This document shows, in pieces, positions 25,401 to 40,400 of a stretch of DNA of 64,000 bases (the first letter of the stretch is position 1; each line of letters begins with the position of its first letter). A program made the position numbers and the translations under genes. The DNA comes from Atrina japonica (taxonomy: Eukaryota > Mollusca > Bivalvia > Pterioida > Pinnidae): assembly GCA_030159075.1 (NCBI GenBank), contig BROG01000533.1, positions 372,001 to 436,000 on the forward strand, given 5' to 3'. The notes below the pieces were generated by a model. It was not told the DNA's origin. It saw nothing but the letters and a program-made list of their open reading frames with translations, and searched no databases.

Positions 25401-28400
25401 TTGGTGCTGATATGGTCAGTCGAAAATGAAAAAAATACTTCCATCTCAATTTTGTTTTGTTGCACTCTTGGAAAAAAATTTAAAACTTATGTCGTGAGAA
25501 CATAATATCCAATGGTGACCTTGCAGGGTGAGATAAAAATATGAAAACTCGTCCATAGACACCCGCTTGTCCCATTTTTTATGTACACTTTATGAAACCA
25601 ATAAGACTAATTATTGTTTGATTTATCTGATGTGGGACTTACATGTATAATTAATTAGAATAGCAGTAAAGGATTTTGAAATTGCTGTGTTAATGCAAAG
25701 TTTTAGAGGCTACAAAGTTAGATGTTGATAGATCTAGGTGAAAAAATACTTGTCATTGGGGATGAGTATCCATCTCTAACTTATCTTCCCCATGCCATTT
25801 CAACTCGTTGGACGAGTACATTTTCTCACTCTGAATATCCATCTCTAACTTATCTTCCCCATGCCATTTCAACTCGTTGGACGAGTACATTTTCTCACTC
25901 TGCCATGTATCAACATGAAATCACTGATATTATTGTAAAAATAATCAGATAAATAACGAAAACATCAAGTTATGACAGAAACTATTATGAATGATTAAAT
26001 GATGATTATTATCATTAAATGTAGGGAGACAGAAGAGAATTTCGACAATGTCAAAAGAAACATGCAGAGAGAGTTAGATAATATCACCTTCTTCAAAGAG
26101 CAACTCCAGCGACAGAAGGATGCTTTGGAGGGTGAGGTCAATGCTAAAAGTGTAGAAATCAGTGGGATGAAGTCAACCATTGCCCAGCTTACATCGACAC
26201 AAGCTGGTTTATCTGCAGAGTTGGATGCTGTCAAGGTAATTTTTGTCATGCGTTAGTTTTTTGAAAGCAGGAATTGTAGAGGAACTGGTATACAAAGCCT
26301 TTTTATCCATTTATGAAGATAAATGTCAGGGATTTTCCACACTGCTTTGGAAATGGGGTCTTTGCCTTTTTGAGTTTGGAATTTTATTGAAATTTGGGAA
26401 ATCCAAAAATACACAAAACTGTTTTTTACATCAGCTTTATTTTACAATGAGTTTACAAAGTAATGATTTTCGTCAGTATTTAATAATGATTTTGTGTAAA
26501 ACTGATTTGTCACATAATTTATTTGTCGATTTAAGAGTGCATTTTCCTAGAATCAGTGTGAATAATATTGAACTAAGATATGAGAGTGCAGCCCAATTTC
26601 CAATGTAAATTAGATAGAAGTTATGTCCTGCAATATGACCTTATCATGAACCTTTTTAAATGTTATGTTTTTGGTGCAGTTTATCTAAAAAAAAATCTCT
26701 TAGGAAAATAATTACAAGTACCAAAATCCCAATTTTTTACTGAGTGATGGTTCTTAAATCTATTTTACTTTCTGTAGCTACAACTGGAGCAGGCTTTGAA
26801 AGCAGGTCGCGAGAAGGATGACGCAATTAAACAACTTAAGTCTGTAGTTTGTGAAAAAGAAGAAAAAATTAAAGACTTTGAGGAAAAATCAAGAGAACAT
26901 GAAACAATGAGAAGAAAACTCCACAATACTATACAGGAACTAAAGGTACTCGACATTGATTGTAATCACATTCTTTCATTTACTATTGTGACGTATAGGT
27001 AATATTTCAGCTTATTACATGAATGGGTAACCATACAGTCATACAGAATTATAATACAGAGTTCAGTACACCCATGCAATACGTAATGCCATATTGCATG
27101 ACAGAAGTATAGAGAAATTCCATTGGAACTACTTTTACAAATGGAATTCCATTTATCAGAAATATTTGATGGCATCATTTCCATTCACCAAACTATTTGA
27201 TGATGTCATAATGTTTTGGCATGAGTATATATTGCCCTGTAGTATGTAGTACGCTAAAACAGTAATTGATTCTAAATTTGTGTACATAATTAAATGAATA
27301 AGGGACATGTAATAAATACAAAACTACACAGATGTTTCTACCCGTATCTGATGATCTGATGATACGGATAGAAACCTGTGTAGTTTTATCTTTATGTTGA
27401 ACTACATACTTAACCGTTTTCTGTAGAAAGTGTTATCCAGTGAAAATTGAGGAATTCTTTTTTCATTCCAGTTCCAGTTCTTGAGTCACAAGGTAATTCC
27501 AAAATTTCATAAGTGATGTTACTAATTCAGTGTTTGTACATTGTAGGGGAACATTCGTGTGTTCTGTCGAGTACGGCCATTGTTGGGAGATGAACTGTTA
27601 GGAAATCCAGATGGGAGTGTAACACACATGAACTTCCCTGACACAGATCACAAAGTGCTGGAACTAGAGAAGATAGGTGATGCTCTCTTAAATGAGGTGA
27701 GGTTCAGGAATTAAGTTCTGTATGGAGGTAAAATTTTTGAGGAACTTTATTTTCGCGAAACACCGGTTCTAAAATTATTGGCAAGATGATATTTCTGTGA
27801 TGCGAAAGCCCATTTTATCATACTATTATTGTACTTCATTACAAAATTTGTCCTCTGTACACCTGTGTTCTGATATGAACACACAATATTTATCAACTGC
27901 CTTCTAAAATTTGCAAAGTAGTGTTTTATTTTAAAAATAACGCATGTTGGTGACTTTCTTCCCTATTGTTAACATTAACTGGACAAGATAAACTAGGCAA
28001 CAAATTGTAATCGACCCACTTTGTATTGTGCCTATCCGTTTCAGGTTAAAAAATTAAGCAAGGATTTTATTTTCGTGAGTGAGGGCTCTCACAAAATTAC
28101 GTGTAAATAAAATTCTTGCAAATAAAATTGGATTTACAGTATGTTGTCTGCCACTAAAATGTGGTCCAACAACACAGGTGGTCTTTATAATAAGTTGTGC
28201 TTCATGAGAATTGTCTCTCAATAACATTTTCACTGTATACTGTGTTCCTATACAAGTGGCTGGTCTTTAAAACAAGATTTATAACAGCTAGCTGTTGAAT
28301 ATCAACTTTCTAAATATATTTTTGGGGAAAATCTCCTTTTTTGACTGGTGAATTATGCTATATGTATGATTTTATAAATGAAATGATTGTATCTAATGTA

Positions 28401-31400
28401 ATAAGTGGGAAAGTTATCATGTTTGTCCATCAAGACAGTGAATCCACAGTTAACATGAATGTGTCTATTTAATTTTAAACTGATCCTCAGTTATTAGAAT
28501 ATGGTATTGAATTTTACAAATAAAGTATATAATCAAACAGTTATAGACTTTTATGGTGAAAAATATGACAGGAAGCTAACAAATTTATTTTGAACTCTGC
28601 TGACATTTTAATCATTATGGGATTTTTATGTTCATATCACATATTCACCAATACACAGTCCTTAATTGTATATATATCAAATTGAATATAATTGCAACAT
28701 GGTTTTGACAGTTCTTAAATGATAATGTCAAGGTAGATCAGCTTAATAGAAAATTCAACCAGTGGTCTTGCGGAATAGTTATTTTTTTTTTTTTTAGAAA
28801 AGTAGTGAGGTTGCTCTCTTCAATGTCTTTGAAAATAAAAGAATCTCTGTTTGAGTGAGCATTATGAAATTATAGAAATTTTTTCCATGCGTCATCTTTT
28901 TAAAAAATAAATGATAGTAAGTGGATATATTATGGAAATTAATTGTACACAAATATGTAACAAATACAGGTAAATACAAAATGAGTTCATGATGAATCTG
29001 TATCATTTGCAAATTTAAAATGTATTTTAAATTTAGAGTCTTATGTCCTCTTTTTCCAGAGTTGCCTTAATTCCACAAAGAGAGGTGGAAAATATGAGTT
29101 TTGTTTTGACAAAGTTTTTCAACCAGGATCATCACAAGGTGTAGTATTTGAAGAAATATCCCAGCTTGTACAGGTAATATTTTAGTCACTTTTTGTCTTG
29201 AAGATAACAGGATGATTGTCTATCTCACTGGAAGTAAATCACGACTTCTCTGTTCAAGTTGTCAGATCATTCATTTTTATACCACACCACTTGTTGAATA
29301 TTTTGTCACTAATGGAATTTTCCCTGTATTGGCAGAAAAAAGGCCTGCTTAGCTAAGAATCAAAGCATGAAGACAGAATTCAAAACTGGGAAAACTCTGT
29401 CTGTAAACCATAACAAGAATAAGCCATGTATTACATACCGGGATATTTTTCTTTGAAAATTGCTGGTCTAAGAAATTGTAAAAGCAAAAGTTATTTACTG
29501 ATTCTGATATTCCAGTCACTGGTCCTCAGATAAATGAAAGATTTTTCTCATAATAGCCCACCATATATTTAGTCTGAAAGGCACACCAGCAGTTTTGGGG
29601 AAATGCCATTGGCAACACAATTTTGAATTGCGAATTTATGTCAAATTGGGAAAAATAGTTTGTACACATGGCAACCTAAATGTAATGTGAACTCTTTTTC
29701 ATAAAGCATTTTCCCCTTTCATCACTTTATTTTTTTTTCTTTTTTCTTTTTTTTTATGGTTGGGTCACAACACCAAATTGGGTTTGTTTTTTTGTTGAAA
29801 AAAAACACATGTATTTTGTTGGGAATGGGCCAGAATTTCTGCCCTTTGATATAATAGAAGAAGGCCTGTTTAGCACATACATCCCGAATATGAAATACTT
29901 GTATTTGTCTTGGTGTATATATAATATATTTTAAAAATTATTCCTTATTGAAAATGTAAGGAAAAAAAGACTGTCAGAGCATTTATTTTACAATTTGTTT
30001 GTTTTGACAGAGTGCTTTAGATGGATACAATGTTTGTATCTTTGCCTATGGTCAAACGGGCTCTGGTAAAACTTACACAATGGAAGGTGGTGAAGTGGAT
30101 GTCCAAGAGACAAAGGGGATGATACCGCGAGCTGTACTACAAATTTTTGAAAGTGCAAAGGAGTTAGAAAGTAAAGGATGGCAGGTAATGTGCATCTCTT
30201 TCTGTGATTTTTGGAGTAGGAGACAAGTTAAGTAAAGTGGCCAGCAGTAACCTAAGTCAGAGACCTTTTAGTTCTGAATGTAGGAAAAAGTAGCTGATGA
30301 GTAATACTTATTATCATAAAAATTGCATACAGATTCCACTGGCTGTTGGTTTCTATGAAAATGGCTGAAGGTGACCAAAATATGATAGTTTGTACTAAGT
30401 GAGTAGATAAAGATAAATTCTTTTATAATGAATATCAAAGAAGATAGAACCACCTATTGCTTAAGTGTTTAATGTTTTAGATAGAGAAGATGTATACAAT
30501 CATGCACTTGGTTGAGCCTTCCTGGAATCTAAGCTGATTTTGTGTGGGAAGTGTGCTAGTTTACATGGTGAAGGCCTGTAGTTTTCTCCCAGTCTCCTCC
30601 TCCACCATTAAAAACTGGCAACCACCATATAATTGAAAAATTGTTGAGTGTGGCATAAAACACTAATAAAACAATTGTGTTCTGTACAGGCTGTAAGAAG
30701 TGCTAATTAATGATCATTGCCAATATATTCATGTGAAGATAGTGACAGGTGAAAGTTTCATAATTGCAGCAAGTAGTTGATGACATACATGTGAAGATAG
30801 TGACAGGTGAAAGTTCTGGTTCTGCTATTTCATAATTGCAGCAAGTAGTTGATGACGTCTAAGTACAGGTTTACTAAATCTAATATAATATGAGTTGTTC
30901 TCATATTCGTTTGGAAGACTTAAACATCTGTGATGCTAACCACATTTTATTTCTTTTTTCAGTATGAATTCGAGTCGTCATTCCTAGAAATTTACAATGA
31001 AACAATACGTGATTTGCTAGGCAATGGAAAAGATGATGTAAAACATGAAATAAAACTGACAGGATCGGACAGCAAAGATGTCGTAGTAACAAACTTGACC
31101 CTTGTATCTGTAAAGTCTGAGGAAAAGGTGAGGTCATGTCAGGGTATATATTGGATACCTGTTGAGTTGAACAATAAGAGTTGATTATGTGGGAACAATT
31201 CAGAGATAGATAAAACTTGTACTTTGTCTGAGAAATGTACTGAATACCAGTGCCTCCTTAGACAGAAAATTCTGAGTAAGCCATTTTAACAAGTGAAATT
31301 AGAATTAGATTTGAATTTTGTTTGCACATGAATTATATCACAGGACTCTCAATCCTTTTTTGGGGACTGGGACAGAGATTAGGCAAATTGGGAAAATTAG

Positions 31401-34400
31401 TGACATTTCCGTCCCTCAGTTTGGGAAAATGAGCTACTTTTTCCTCAAAGTGGAAAAATAGTGATATCAAATTGGGAAAATTAGAATTGAATTATGAATG
31501 TTATTACTATAAAGAATCTTCATTTCACTTTTACTTTTATTAAAATTAACACAAATTTTGATTGTGAAACCTGTCTCAGTCATCAAAAATGTTAGAATGG
31601 AAGGACAATGTTTGGAGTCTATCAATGTGTATAGGTAATATAAATAGTTTGTTTACATTGGAATTTAAAATTATTTTTTACAAAAAAATTTCATATTTCT
31701 GTACTTTAACTTTATACTTTTGTATTGGAAATAAATGTATCCTGTTAGATTGGGAATGAGGAATTAGAACGAGTTCAATTTGGAATTAAAAACAGTAATT
31801 ATCATTTGATATGTGACATTAGTACCAACACATGTTCTAAAAATTACAGAAATTTAAAGGCATTCAAGCTGTCTAATTGGATTTTTTTTTTTGTATTAAA
31901 AATTTGAAATATTTGAAGATTTATACAATTGAAATGTTTTTTAAAAACCCTGGATTAAAAATAAAATTTGTTATAATGTCGTAATTTGTTAAAAGAAATT
32001 GAATGTGAATAATAGGCTATTATTTATTTGTATTCTTTTATGGAAGACAGGAATATCAATCATGGGCGTATTTCATTCATTCTAGGCAATATATGTGTAT
32101 GTTAAATATTTCTATGGAAATATATATCTTTTTAGGCTTTTTAATAAGTTTTGGTCTAAATGCGGGATGCTTTTTTTTTTCCATCGATATGACAGCCTGT
32201 ATGCCTTTAAGAATTAAATTGATAATTGTCACTGGGTATTTTTAATGTCCATCAGGTTCACGAGCTGTTAAAGAAAGCTTCACATAACAGAGCAGTAGCT
32301 GAAACAAAGTGTAATGAGAGATCGTCACGAAGTCATAGTGTCTTCAGATTTAAGTTATCTGGTACCAATAAATATACAGAGGAAACATGTACAGGTATGT
32401 CTTGTGACTGTAAGAGAGGTCCATTGGCAAAGATTTTATATTTACTTTTCAACAAGATTCAGGGAGGAATTTTCATCTAGCTGGAGGAATTTCTTTTTTT
32501 TCGAAATTTGCTGCAATGTTAAATCTTCATTTTCCTCATTTAACCTCTACAGATGAGCCATTTTCGCACTTTTTCATCACTATGGAAATGCATTCCTGAA
32601 GATTGATAATCAATAATAGTTTTTTTAATTGTTATTTTTTTTAATTAACATCATATTAAAGCACTGTGACATCATAGAGACACAGTATCTTTTTTATTTT
32701 GGGTCATACATATTACCTTTCTTGTGGCCTTGAAATACATGTAGATATTTCTTTTCCTCTGATTATTATTGCAAAAATGTATTTCTTTAATTATTCTTCC
32801 AAAATATGTTTCTTGAACTATTATTGAAAAAGTCAAACTTACTGTCAGTGGTAAGATTATCCCTAGCAGAGGGTTATTTATGTTTATAAATGCTGATTTA
32901 TCACAGGGTTTGTTTGACATTGTGAAATTTGAATAATTGTGTATGAAAATTCAATTTAAAAACTTGTGGCCATCTGGTAGAGTATTGGACTTGCATATGG
33001 AATGTATTGAGCTCAAATCCAGATACTTGGTCATACTTAAAACTTGAAAAAGGAAGTTACTGTTTCTTCACCAAGCTCTCGGCATTAGAAGTGGAAGTCA
33101 GGCACTTTCATATGAAACTACTTATGTCTCAAGACGTAAACAAATTCTCACTTGATCCTCGTATATCCATAGCACAAGTAAAACTTTATTGTACTTCAGT
33201 AATTGCTGGTGACTCTACTGTGTAAGTGAAAGTTCTTGGTGTGACGTTAAACAACAAGAAAACAAAATCCATTGCCTCAAAACTGAGAATAACTTGTTTT
33301 CCTTCAAACTATAAAATGAAAAGTTGACCAAAATGTATTACATGTAATTCTTCATTTATTATAGGAACTCTAAATCTAGTCGACCTTGCTGGAAGTGAAC
33401 GGTTAAAGGATTCTGGTTCAGAAGGTCAGAGATTAAAAGAAACACAGGCAATAAATAAAAGTCTAAGTTGTCTTGGGAATGTAATCATGGCTCTTGGCAA
33501 TAAGGTGAGAATTGTTTTGCCATTTGAAATTTTATAGCTGAACTTTTTAAGAACTTGACAGACATAAATGAGTCTATACAGGATGTAGTTTGGAATGTCT
33601 AGCAAGTGTTGTCATGTCAGTCCTAATTTATAACTTCAAATCCTGATCAGATGAAGATAAAAAATAAATAAAAATCTAACCCATGGCGACAGACATAAGA
33701 TGATTTGGATCATCATGAACCAGTTGTCTGTAAACAGAATTTCTTAAAATTCAAATTATGTATTTAATAAAAAAGAAATGTTTCTATTAAGGCCATAATA
33801 AAAAAAATCCTAGATTCTCATTCACGCCCGCCCCGATTTTTTTTATTTTTGAATTTACGTTTTTAAACGAATATAGTCGACCGGAAATATCCCGTGTCTT
33901 GTCCGATTCCGTTTCCGTAATGTTCTTGCTTCAACTTCCGGTGGTTATTTTTATATTAAAAAGTGGTCTTCGCCGTTATTTCATAAGAAAATCTAAGACG
34001 TTAGCTGATTGGTTGATAATAACGCACAATGAATGTGCATTTACGATCAACCAATCAACGAACGTCTTAGATTTTCTTCTGTTCAAAATGGAGACAGACG
34101 AACTACGTGTAGCTAGAATAAACATCTCACAGATATGGAATTATGTCATAAACTTAATGACTTAAATCTTAAAGATCAAGTTATCAACAAATAAATAAGA
34201 AATAGGTGGTTGAAATGACTAAACTGCTGTGAAAATGGCAGCATCTTGCTAAATATATGACTTCTGTCCCGATAAGATAAGCGACAGTTACTGTTGGAAA
34301 ATCTAAAGACGGAACGTTTGTTTCATGTGACCCTGAATGCAAAGTTGAGCCGTCCTGGCTCAGTCGGTAGCGCGCTCGACTCTGGATCGTGAGGTCGTGA

Positions 34401-37400
34401 GTTCGAGTCCCACCGACGACAGGTTGGTTTCCTGTCTTTCGGATGAGACAGTAAAAATTGGAGGTCCCGTGTCACAGTGGGTGTAAAGAACCCTCACTGC
34501 TCAAAGGCCATAAGTGCGAGCATCTTTTGAAGCCCTTCACCGGCATTTGGTGAGAGTGAAATATTCTTGAGTGGGACGTTAAACAACAATAAACAAACAA
34601 ACAAACTGAATGCAAAGTTGGTGATATTGTGATTTTTCTTGGCAACTATATTCAGTTTTCCCAGAACTCAGATGGTTCTGAAAAAAGTAACAATGATCCT
34701 ATGCATGATGCATTCAGTTTTCTTATGTCTGCAGCATCAAAGGCAAACTATTTACCCGAGAAGCACAGCAACACAGTTAATGACAAAATAAAGCTACAGA
34801 ATGCGGCGGCACGATTTTCCCAAAAAACAAAAACTACCCAAAAAGACCCCAAAACATAAAAAAAAAAACCCACCCAAACACAATTAAATCGAAATAAGTT
34901 TGCATCAATAATCATTTTAAATGCATTTTCTTCTGTATACCGTAATCGGCCGTGTATAGTCCGCATTTATGTATTATCCGCACCCCCCATTTCAGCATCA
35001 GATCTCGAAGAAAAAAGGACTTCATAATCCGCGTTGAGTGTGGCCGTCGTGGCGACCAGTATGACGATCACAAAATGCTCAATTTGGAGAAATAGCGAGA
35101 TATTAGATAAGTATGATAAGCAAATTAATGATTTGAAATAAATAACAAAAGAGCGATAAAATTGCATTCCGCCGCAAAAGCCTATATTGAATGTATTAGA
35201 ACAACATTTGAAATAGATATTATATTTGCGGAAATCGGCGACATTTTGTAACAATTTTAATTAGCGGAGAGCACTTGTACACAAGCGATCTATATATCCA
35301 GAATACGCGTGGATAGCGTAATTATTGAAACAAAGGGATATATATATACAGATCCAAGTATGTCTGTTACACACGCATCATTGATTATGAATGGAGACAT
35401 AACTACAAACATTAATTACCTTGATTGTTATTTTACACCTTTTATCATATTTTCAATTTAAAATTAACGCATCGTACTTACCTGTATAATTGGCATGTTC
35501 CATAACTTAGTACTACACTGTAGATGTACTGTACATATAACCTTTTGTACAAATGTGTAAAAATAACACATATAAAACACAGAAAACACAAAAAACAAAC
35601 AACGCAAAACTACATAATATGATATAAATACGAAACTATACTTATTTGCTCTTCCATTTAGCCCCCCTCATTTACAGTTAAATCTGTTCGCTTCGTCGTT
35701 CAGTGAAATAATTATTAGAATTCTGTTGAGATTGTTCTGTTTTTCAACAAAACTTCATGATGAAGATAAGCAACAGGTACTGTACTATTCTGTTTCCTCG
35801 CCAAACATCGCACTAGGCTAAGCACAGGCACTTGCGTTATGCAATCCACCGATATCAATCAAGGGATTGATTACACAAGTGCCTGTGTAGAATTTGTAAA
35901 CTGAAACACACAAAAAATAAAAGACAACAAGATTCATTTATTGATTTATTCACCGTCACTGTAGACATAAATGATGATATACATTGACTCGTACATCGTT
36001 ATTACGAAAAAACTTTGTCATTTTGCAGTAGTTTGCGGAAAAAATGTCCTAAGATTCTGTAGTACTGTATTATCCGCACAGACAAATTTTAGAGTGAAAA
36101 GAGTGCGGATTATACACGGCCGAATATAAATATTTCATAGCAGCTATTCAACATTTATCACTTCTCATGTTGGATAAAACAGATTATCAAAGTCAAAAAC
36201 ATCTACAGTCATAAAAGATATTCTTCATATTATAATATAAAATGCTAAAATTGAACTCTTTTGGAATGTTTTTTGGGTAAATCGTGCTGCCCTACAGAAT
36301 GACATTATTGATCGGAAAGAGCAAAATGTAGGAAAATGTTAACACTCTTGGTATGTTTTTTCATACATTTGTGTCTGTCTAAGCCTACATTGATGAAAAT
36401 CATCATACATTAGAAGGAATGGGATGCCATATACCAGCACCTCTTGCTCATTTGAAGGGGTTTTGAAGAAGAATAAAACGTAGGATTTCTTGTTTTTGAC
36501 ATGACATTGGTTACAATTTTGGTATCTAGTGATTCTAATCATACATGTACAATGTAGATATAAACATCATGAAGTCAAATAAAAACTATGAAAGCTTTGT
36601 CTTTTTTTTTCACTGTTTGCCAGTCAAGTGTCCAATTCCATTTCAGAAAAAATAAAAAATAAAATTCGTTTTTTTTGAAAAAATGGATGAGAATCTAGCC
36701 ATTTTTTTATTATGGCCTAACAAAGTCGATTTAACACTCACTGGGGTAAAAAGTAGCTGTTGGATCTAAGACGCTCTTTCTAAACTTGGTCAGGTGACAA
36801 ATTTACCTACAGTTGGTAGCACAGCGAGTCCAGCCATGGGCAGCTTGGTTTCCTGTCCTTCGGATGAGACAGTAAAAAATCGAGGTCCAAAGGTGACCCT
36901 CATGAACATAAGTTTTGAAGCCTTCAGTTTGTGATGTCTCTATATGGAGTTTCTTGAGCGGGACATAGTTATTTTTATTGTTTTTTAAAATCAGTAAAGT
37001 TCTGTTCAACTTGTTGATTGCCAAAACACAAGATGTTGACCTATCTGATTGTCTGTGAAATAGAATATTGACATTATGCACTAGATGATATTTTTTTTTC
37101 ACTTTAGGACAGCCATATTCCATATCGCAATTCCAAGTTGACCTACCTTCTTCAGAACTCTCTAGGAGGAAACAGTAAAACACTTATGTTTGTAAATGTG
37201 TCCCCTAAAGAAGAATGTTTTCAGGAAACCCTCAACTCTCTCAGGTTTGCTACAAAGGTGAGTTGAATAAAAATGTTTCTGAAGATTTGCAACATCCGTT
37301 TTACCATCACAGCATAACTTATGTAATTGTAAAATGACATGAACAATTTTTTCAGTGTATTCCTATTACACCATTTGGTTTTCAAAATACAATAAAACTT

Positions 37401-40400
37401 CAATGCGTCGAAGGTCAATGAATCACCTTGAAAAGTTCGAAACACTGGGACTTTGACTCATGGATGGTAACTGAGAATCATACGATTTTTAGTTTCAGAG
37501 GTTCTATGAATTATATTTGACGGCTTCAAAACCATTTAAGATATATATATTCAAATTTAGTACTAAAATAAATTTAATTTTCATGATATCAAAACATTGA
37601 GTGTTTATAAGAAAGAAGAAGATTTACCATAGGGAGATTTTTGTACACATGTAAATTTTGACTTCAGTATATTTATTTGTTGGAATTAACCTTTTTTTTT
37701 TTTAATAAATGGGCCAAAAAAAGTTTGAATAATAAAATCATTCGGGCGTTTGTCAATATTTCAAAACACAGAAATTTGGCTCATTGAATTTTGACTCACC
37801 GAAGTTCTACTGTATATTGATAATTCAAACTTGACAAGTGTTTTTAATATAACGTGACACAAATTTTCCATTGGGTTTTAATCTGAATAAAGCTTTTAAT
37901 TTATTGTGACGAAGTTAATGAGTGTTGTTCAAGTTCATCAGACTATCGATCTTGCTGGTGTGGTCCATTTTGTCTTAAGTAGATATTCAGTCTTGTTGGT
38001 GTATTCCATTCTGTCTTAGGTTAACATTATAATCATGTTTATGTGGTCCATCTTGTCATAGGTAGACACTATCAGTCATGTTGTTGTGTTCCATTTTGTC
38101 ATAGGTAGACACTATCAGTCATGTTGGTGTGTCATAGGTAGACACTATCAGTCATGTTGGTGTGTCCCATCTTGTCATAGGTAGACACTATCAGTCATGT
38201 TGGTGTGTCATAGGTAGACACTATCAGTCATGTTGGTGTGTCCCATCTTGTCATAGGTAGACACTATCAGTCATGTTGGTGTGTCCCATCTTGTCATAGG
38301 TAGACACTATCAGTCATGATGGTGTGTCATAGGTAGACACTATCAGTCATGTTGGTGTGTCATAGGTAGACACTATCAGTCATGATGTGTCCCATCTTGT
38401 CATAGGTAGACACTATCAGTCATGTTGGTGTGTCCCATCTTGTCATAGGTAGACACTATCAGTCATGTTGGTGTGTCCCATCTTGTCATAGGTAGACACT
38501 ATCAGTCATGATGTTGTGTCCCATCTTGTCATAGGTAGACACTATCAGTCATGTTGGTGTGTCCCATCTTGTCATAGGTAGACACTATCAGTCATGTTGG
38601 TGTGTCATAGGTAGACACTATCAGTCATGTTGGTGTGTCATAGGTAGACACTATCAGTCATGTTGGTGTGTCATAGGTAGACACTATCAGTCATGATGTT
38701 GTGTCCCATCTTGTCATAGGTAGACACTATCAGTCATGTTGGTGTGTCATAGGTAGACACTATCAGTCATGTTGGTGTGTCATAGGTAGACACTATCAGT
38801 CATGTTGGTGTGTCCCATCTTGTCATAGGTAGACACTATCAGTCATGTTGGTGTGTCATAGGTAGACACTATCAGTCATGATGTTGTGTCCCATCTTGTC
38901 ATAGGTAGACACTATCAGTCATGATGTTGTGTCATAGGTAGACACTATCAGTCATGATGTTGTGTTCCATCTTGTCATAGGTAGACACTATCAGTCATGT
39001 TGGTGTGTCATAGGTAGACACTATCAGTCATGTTGGTGTGTCCCATTTTGTCATAGGTAGACACTATCAGTCATGTTGGTGTGTCATAGGTAGACACTAT
39101 GTCATGTTGGTGTGTCATAGGTTGACACTATCAGTCATGATGTTGTGTTCCATCTTGTCATAGGTAGACATTATCAGTCATGTTGGTGTGTCATAGGTTG
39201 ACACTATCAGTCATGATGTTGTGTCCCATTTTGTCATAGGTAGACACTATCAGTCATGTTTGGTGTGTCATAGGTAGACACTATCAGTCATGTTGGTGTG
39301 TTCATCTTGTAGGTAGACACTATCAGTCATGTTGGTGTGTCATAGGTAGACACTATCAGTCATGTTGTTGTGTCCCATCTTGTCATAGGTAGACACTATC
39401 TATCAGTTCATGTTGTGGTCTTGTCATAGGTAGACACTATCAGTCATGTTGGTGTGTCCCATCTTGTCATAGGTAGACACTATCAGTCATGTTGGTGTGT
39501 CATAGGTAGACACTATCAGTCATGATGTTGTGTCCCATCTTGTCATAGGATTAGACACTATCAGTCATGTTGGTGTGTCATAGGTAGACACTATCAGTCA
39601 TTTTGGTGTGTCATAGGTAGACACTATCAGTCATGTTGGTGTGTCCCATCTTGTCATAGGTAGACACTATCAATCATGATGTTGTGTCCCATTTTGTCAT
39701 AGGTAGACACTATCAGTCATGTTGGTGTGTCATAGGTAGACACTATCAGTCATGATGTTGTGTCCCATCTTGTCATAGATAGACACTATCAGTCATGTTG
39801 GTGTGTCATAGGTAGACACTATCAGTCATGTTGGTGTGTCCCATCTTGTCATAGGTAGACACTATCAGTCATGTTGGTGTGTCATAGGTAGACACTATCA
39901 GTCATGATGTTGTGTCCCCATCTTGTCATAGGTAGACACTATCAGTCATGTTGTTGTGTCCCATTTTGTCATAGGTAGACACTATCAGTCATGTTGGTGT
40001 GTCCCATCTTGTCATAGGTAGACACTATCAGTCATGATGTTGTGTCCCATCTTGTCATAGGTAGACATTATCAGTCATGATGTTGTGTGTCATAGGTCAT
40101 GGGTAGACACTATCAGTCATGATGTTGTGTGTCCCATCTTGGTGGTACACTGTCAGTCATGATGTTGTGTCCCATCTTGTCATAGGTAGACACTATCAGT
40201 CATGATGTTGTGTCCCATCTTGTCATAGGTAGACACTATCAGTCATGATGTTGTGTCCCATCTTGTCATAGGTAGACACTATCAGTCATGTTGGTGTGTC
40301 ATAGGTAGACACTATCAGTCATGTTGGTGTGTCATAGGTAGACACTATCAGTCATGATGTTGTGTGTGTCATAGGTAGACACTATCAGTCATGATGTTGT

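Larger units (their letters stand above)
33791..36717. mobile_element. 2.9 kb TIR transposon, TAA duplication (PIF/Harbinger-like)
   Basis: Ends are GGCCATAATAAAAAAA on the left and its inverse on the right, with TCTAGCC/CCTAGATTCTCAT extending the match to about 34 bp. TAA flanks both sides (33788-33790, 36718-36720). A 3 bp TWA duplication is typical of PIF/Harbinger. No transposase is recognised. One interrupted frame around 34320-34800 ([15 protein letters not shown]...) is split by the inner insertions. Confidence 0.72.

Noticed and set aside
21498..25644. Classical LTR retrotransposon (R1 and R2 as LTRs)
   Set aside because: The repeats begin inside a SINE and carry intron sequence, lack TG...CA ends, and the interior has no primer-binding site, gag or pol.
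34360..34420. tRNA gene on the plus strand
   Set aside because: It is the head of a SINE with a 15 bp target duplication around the whole element.
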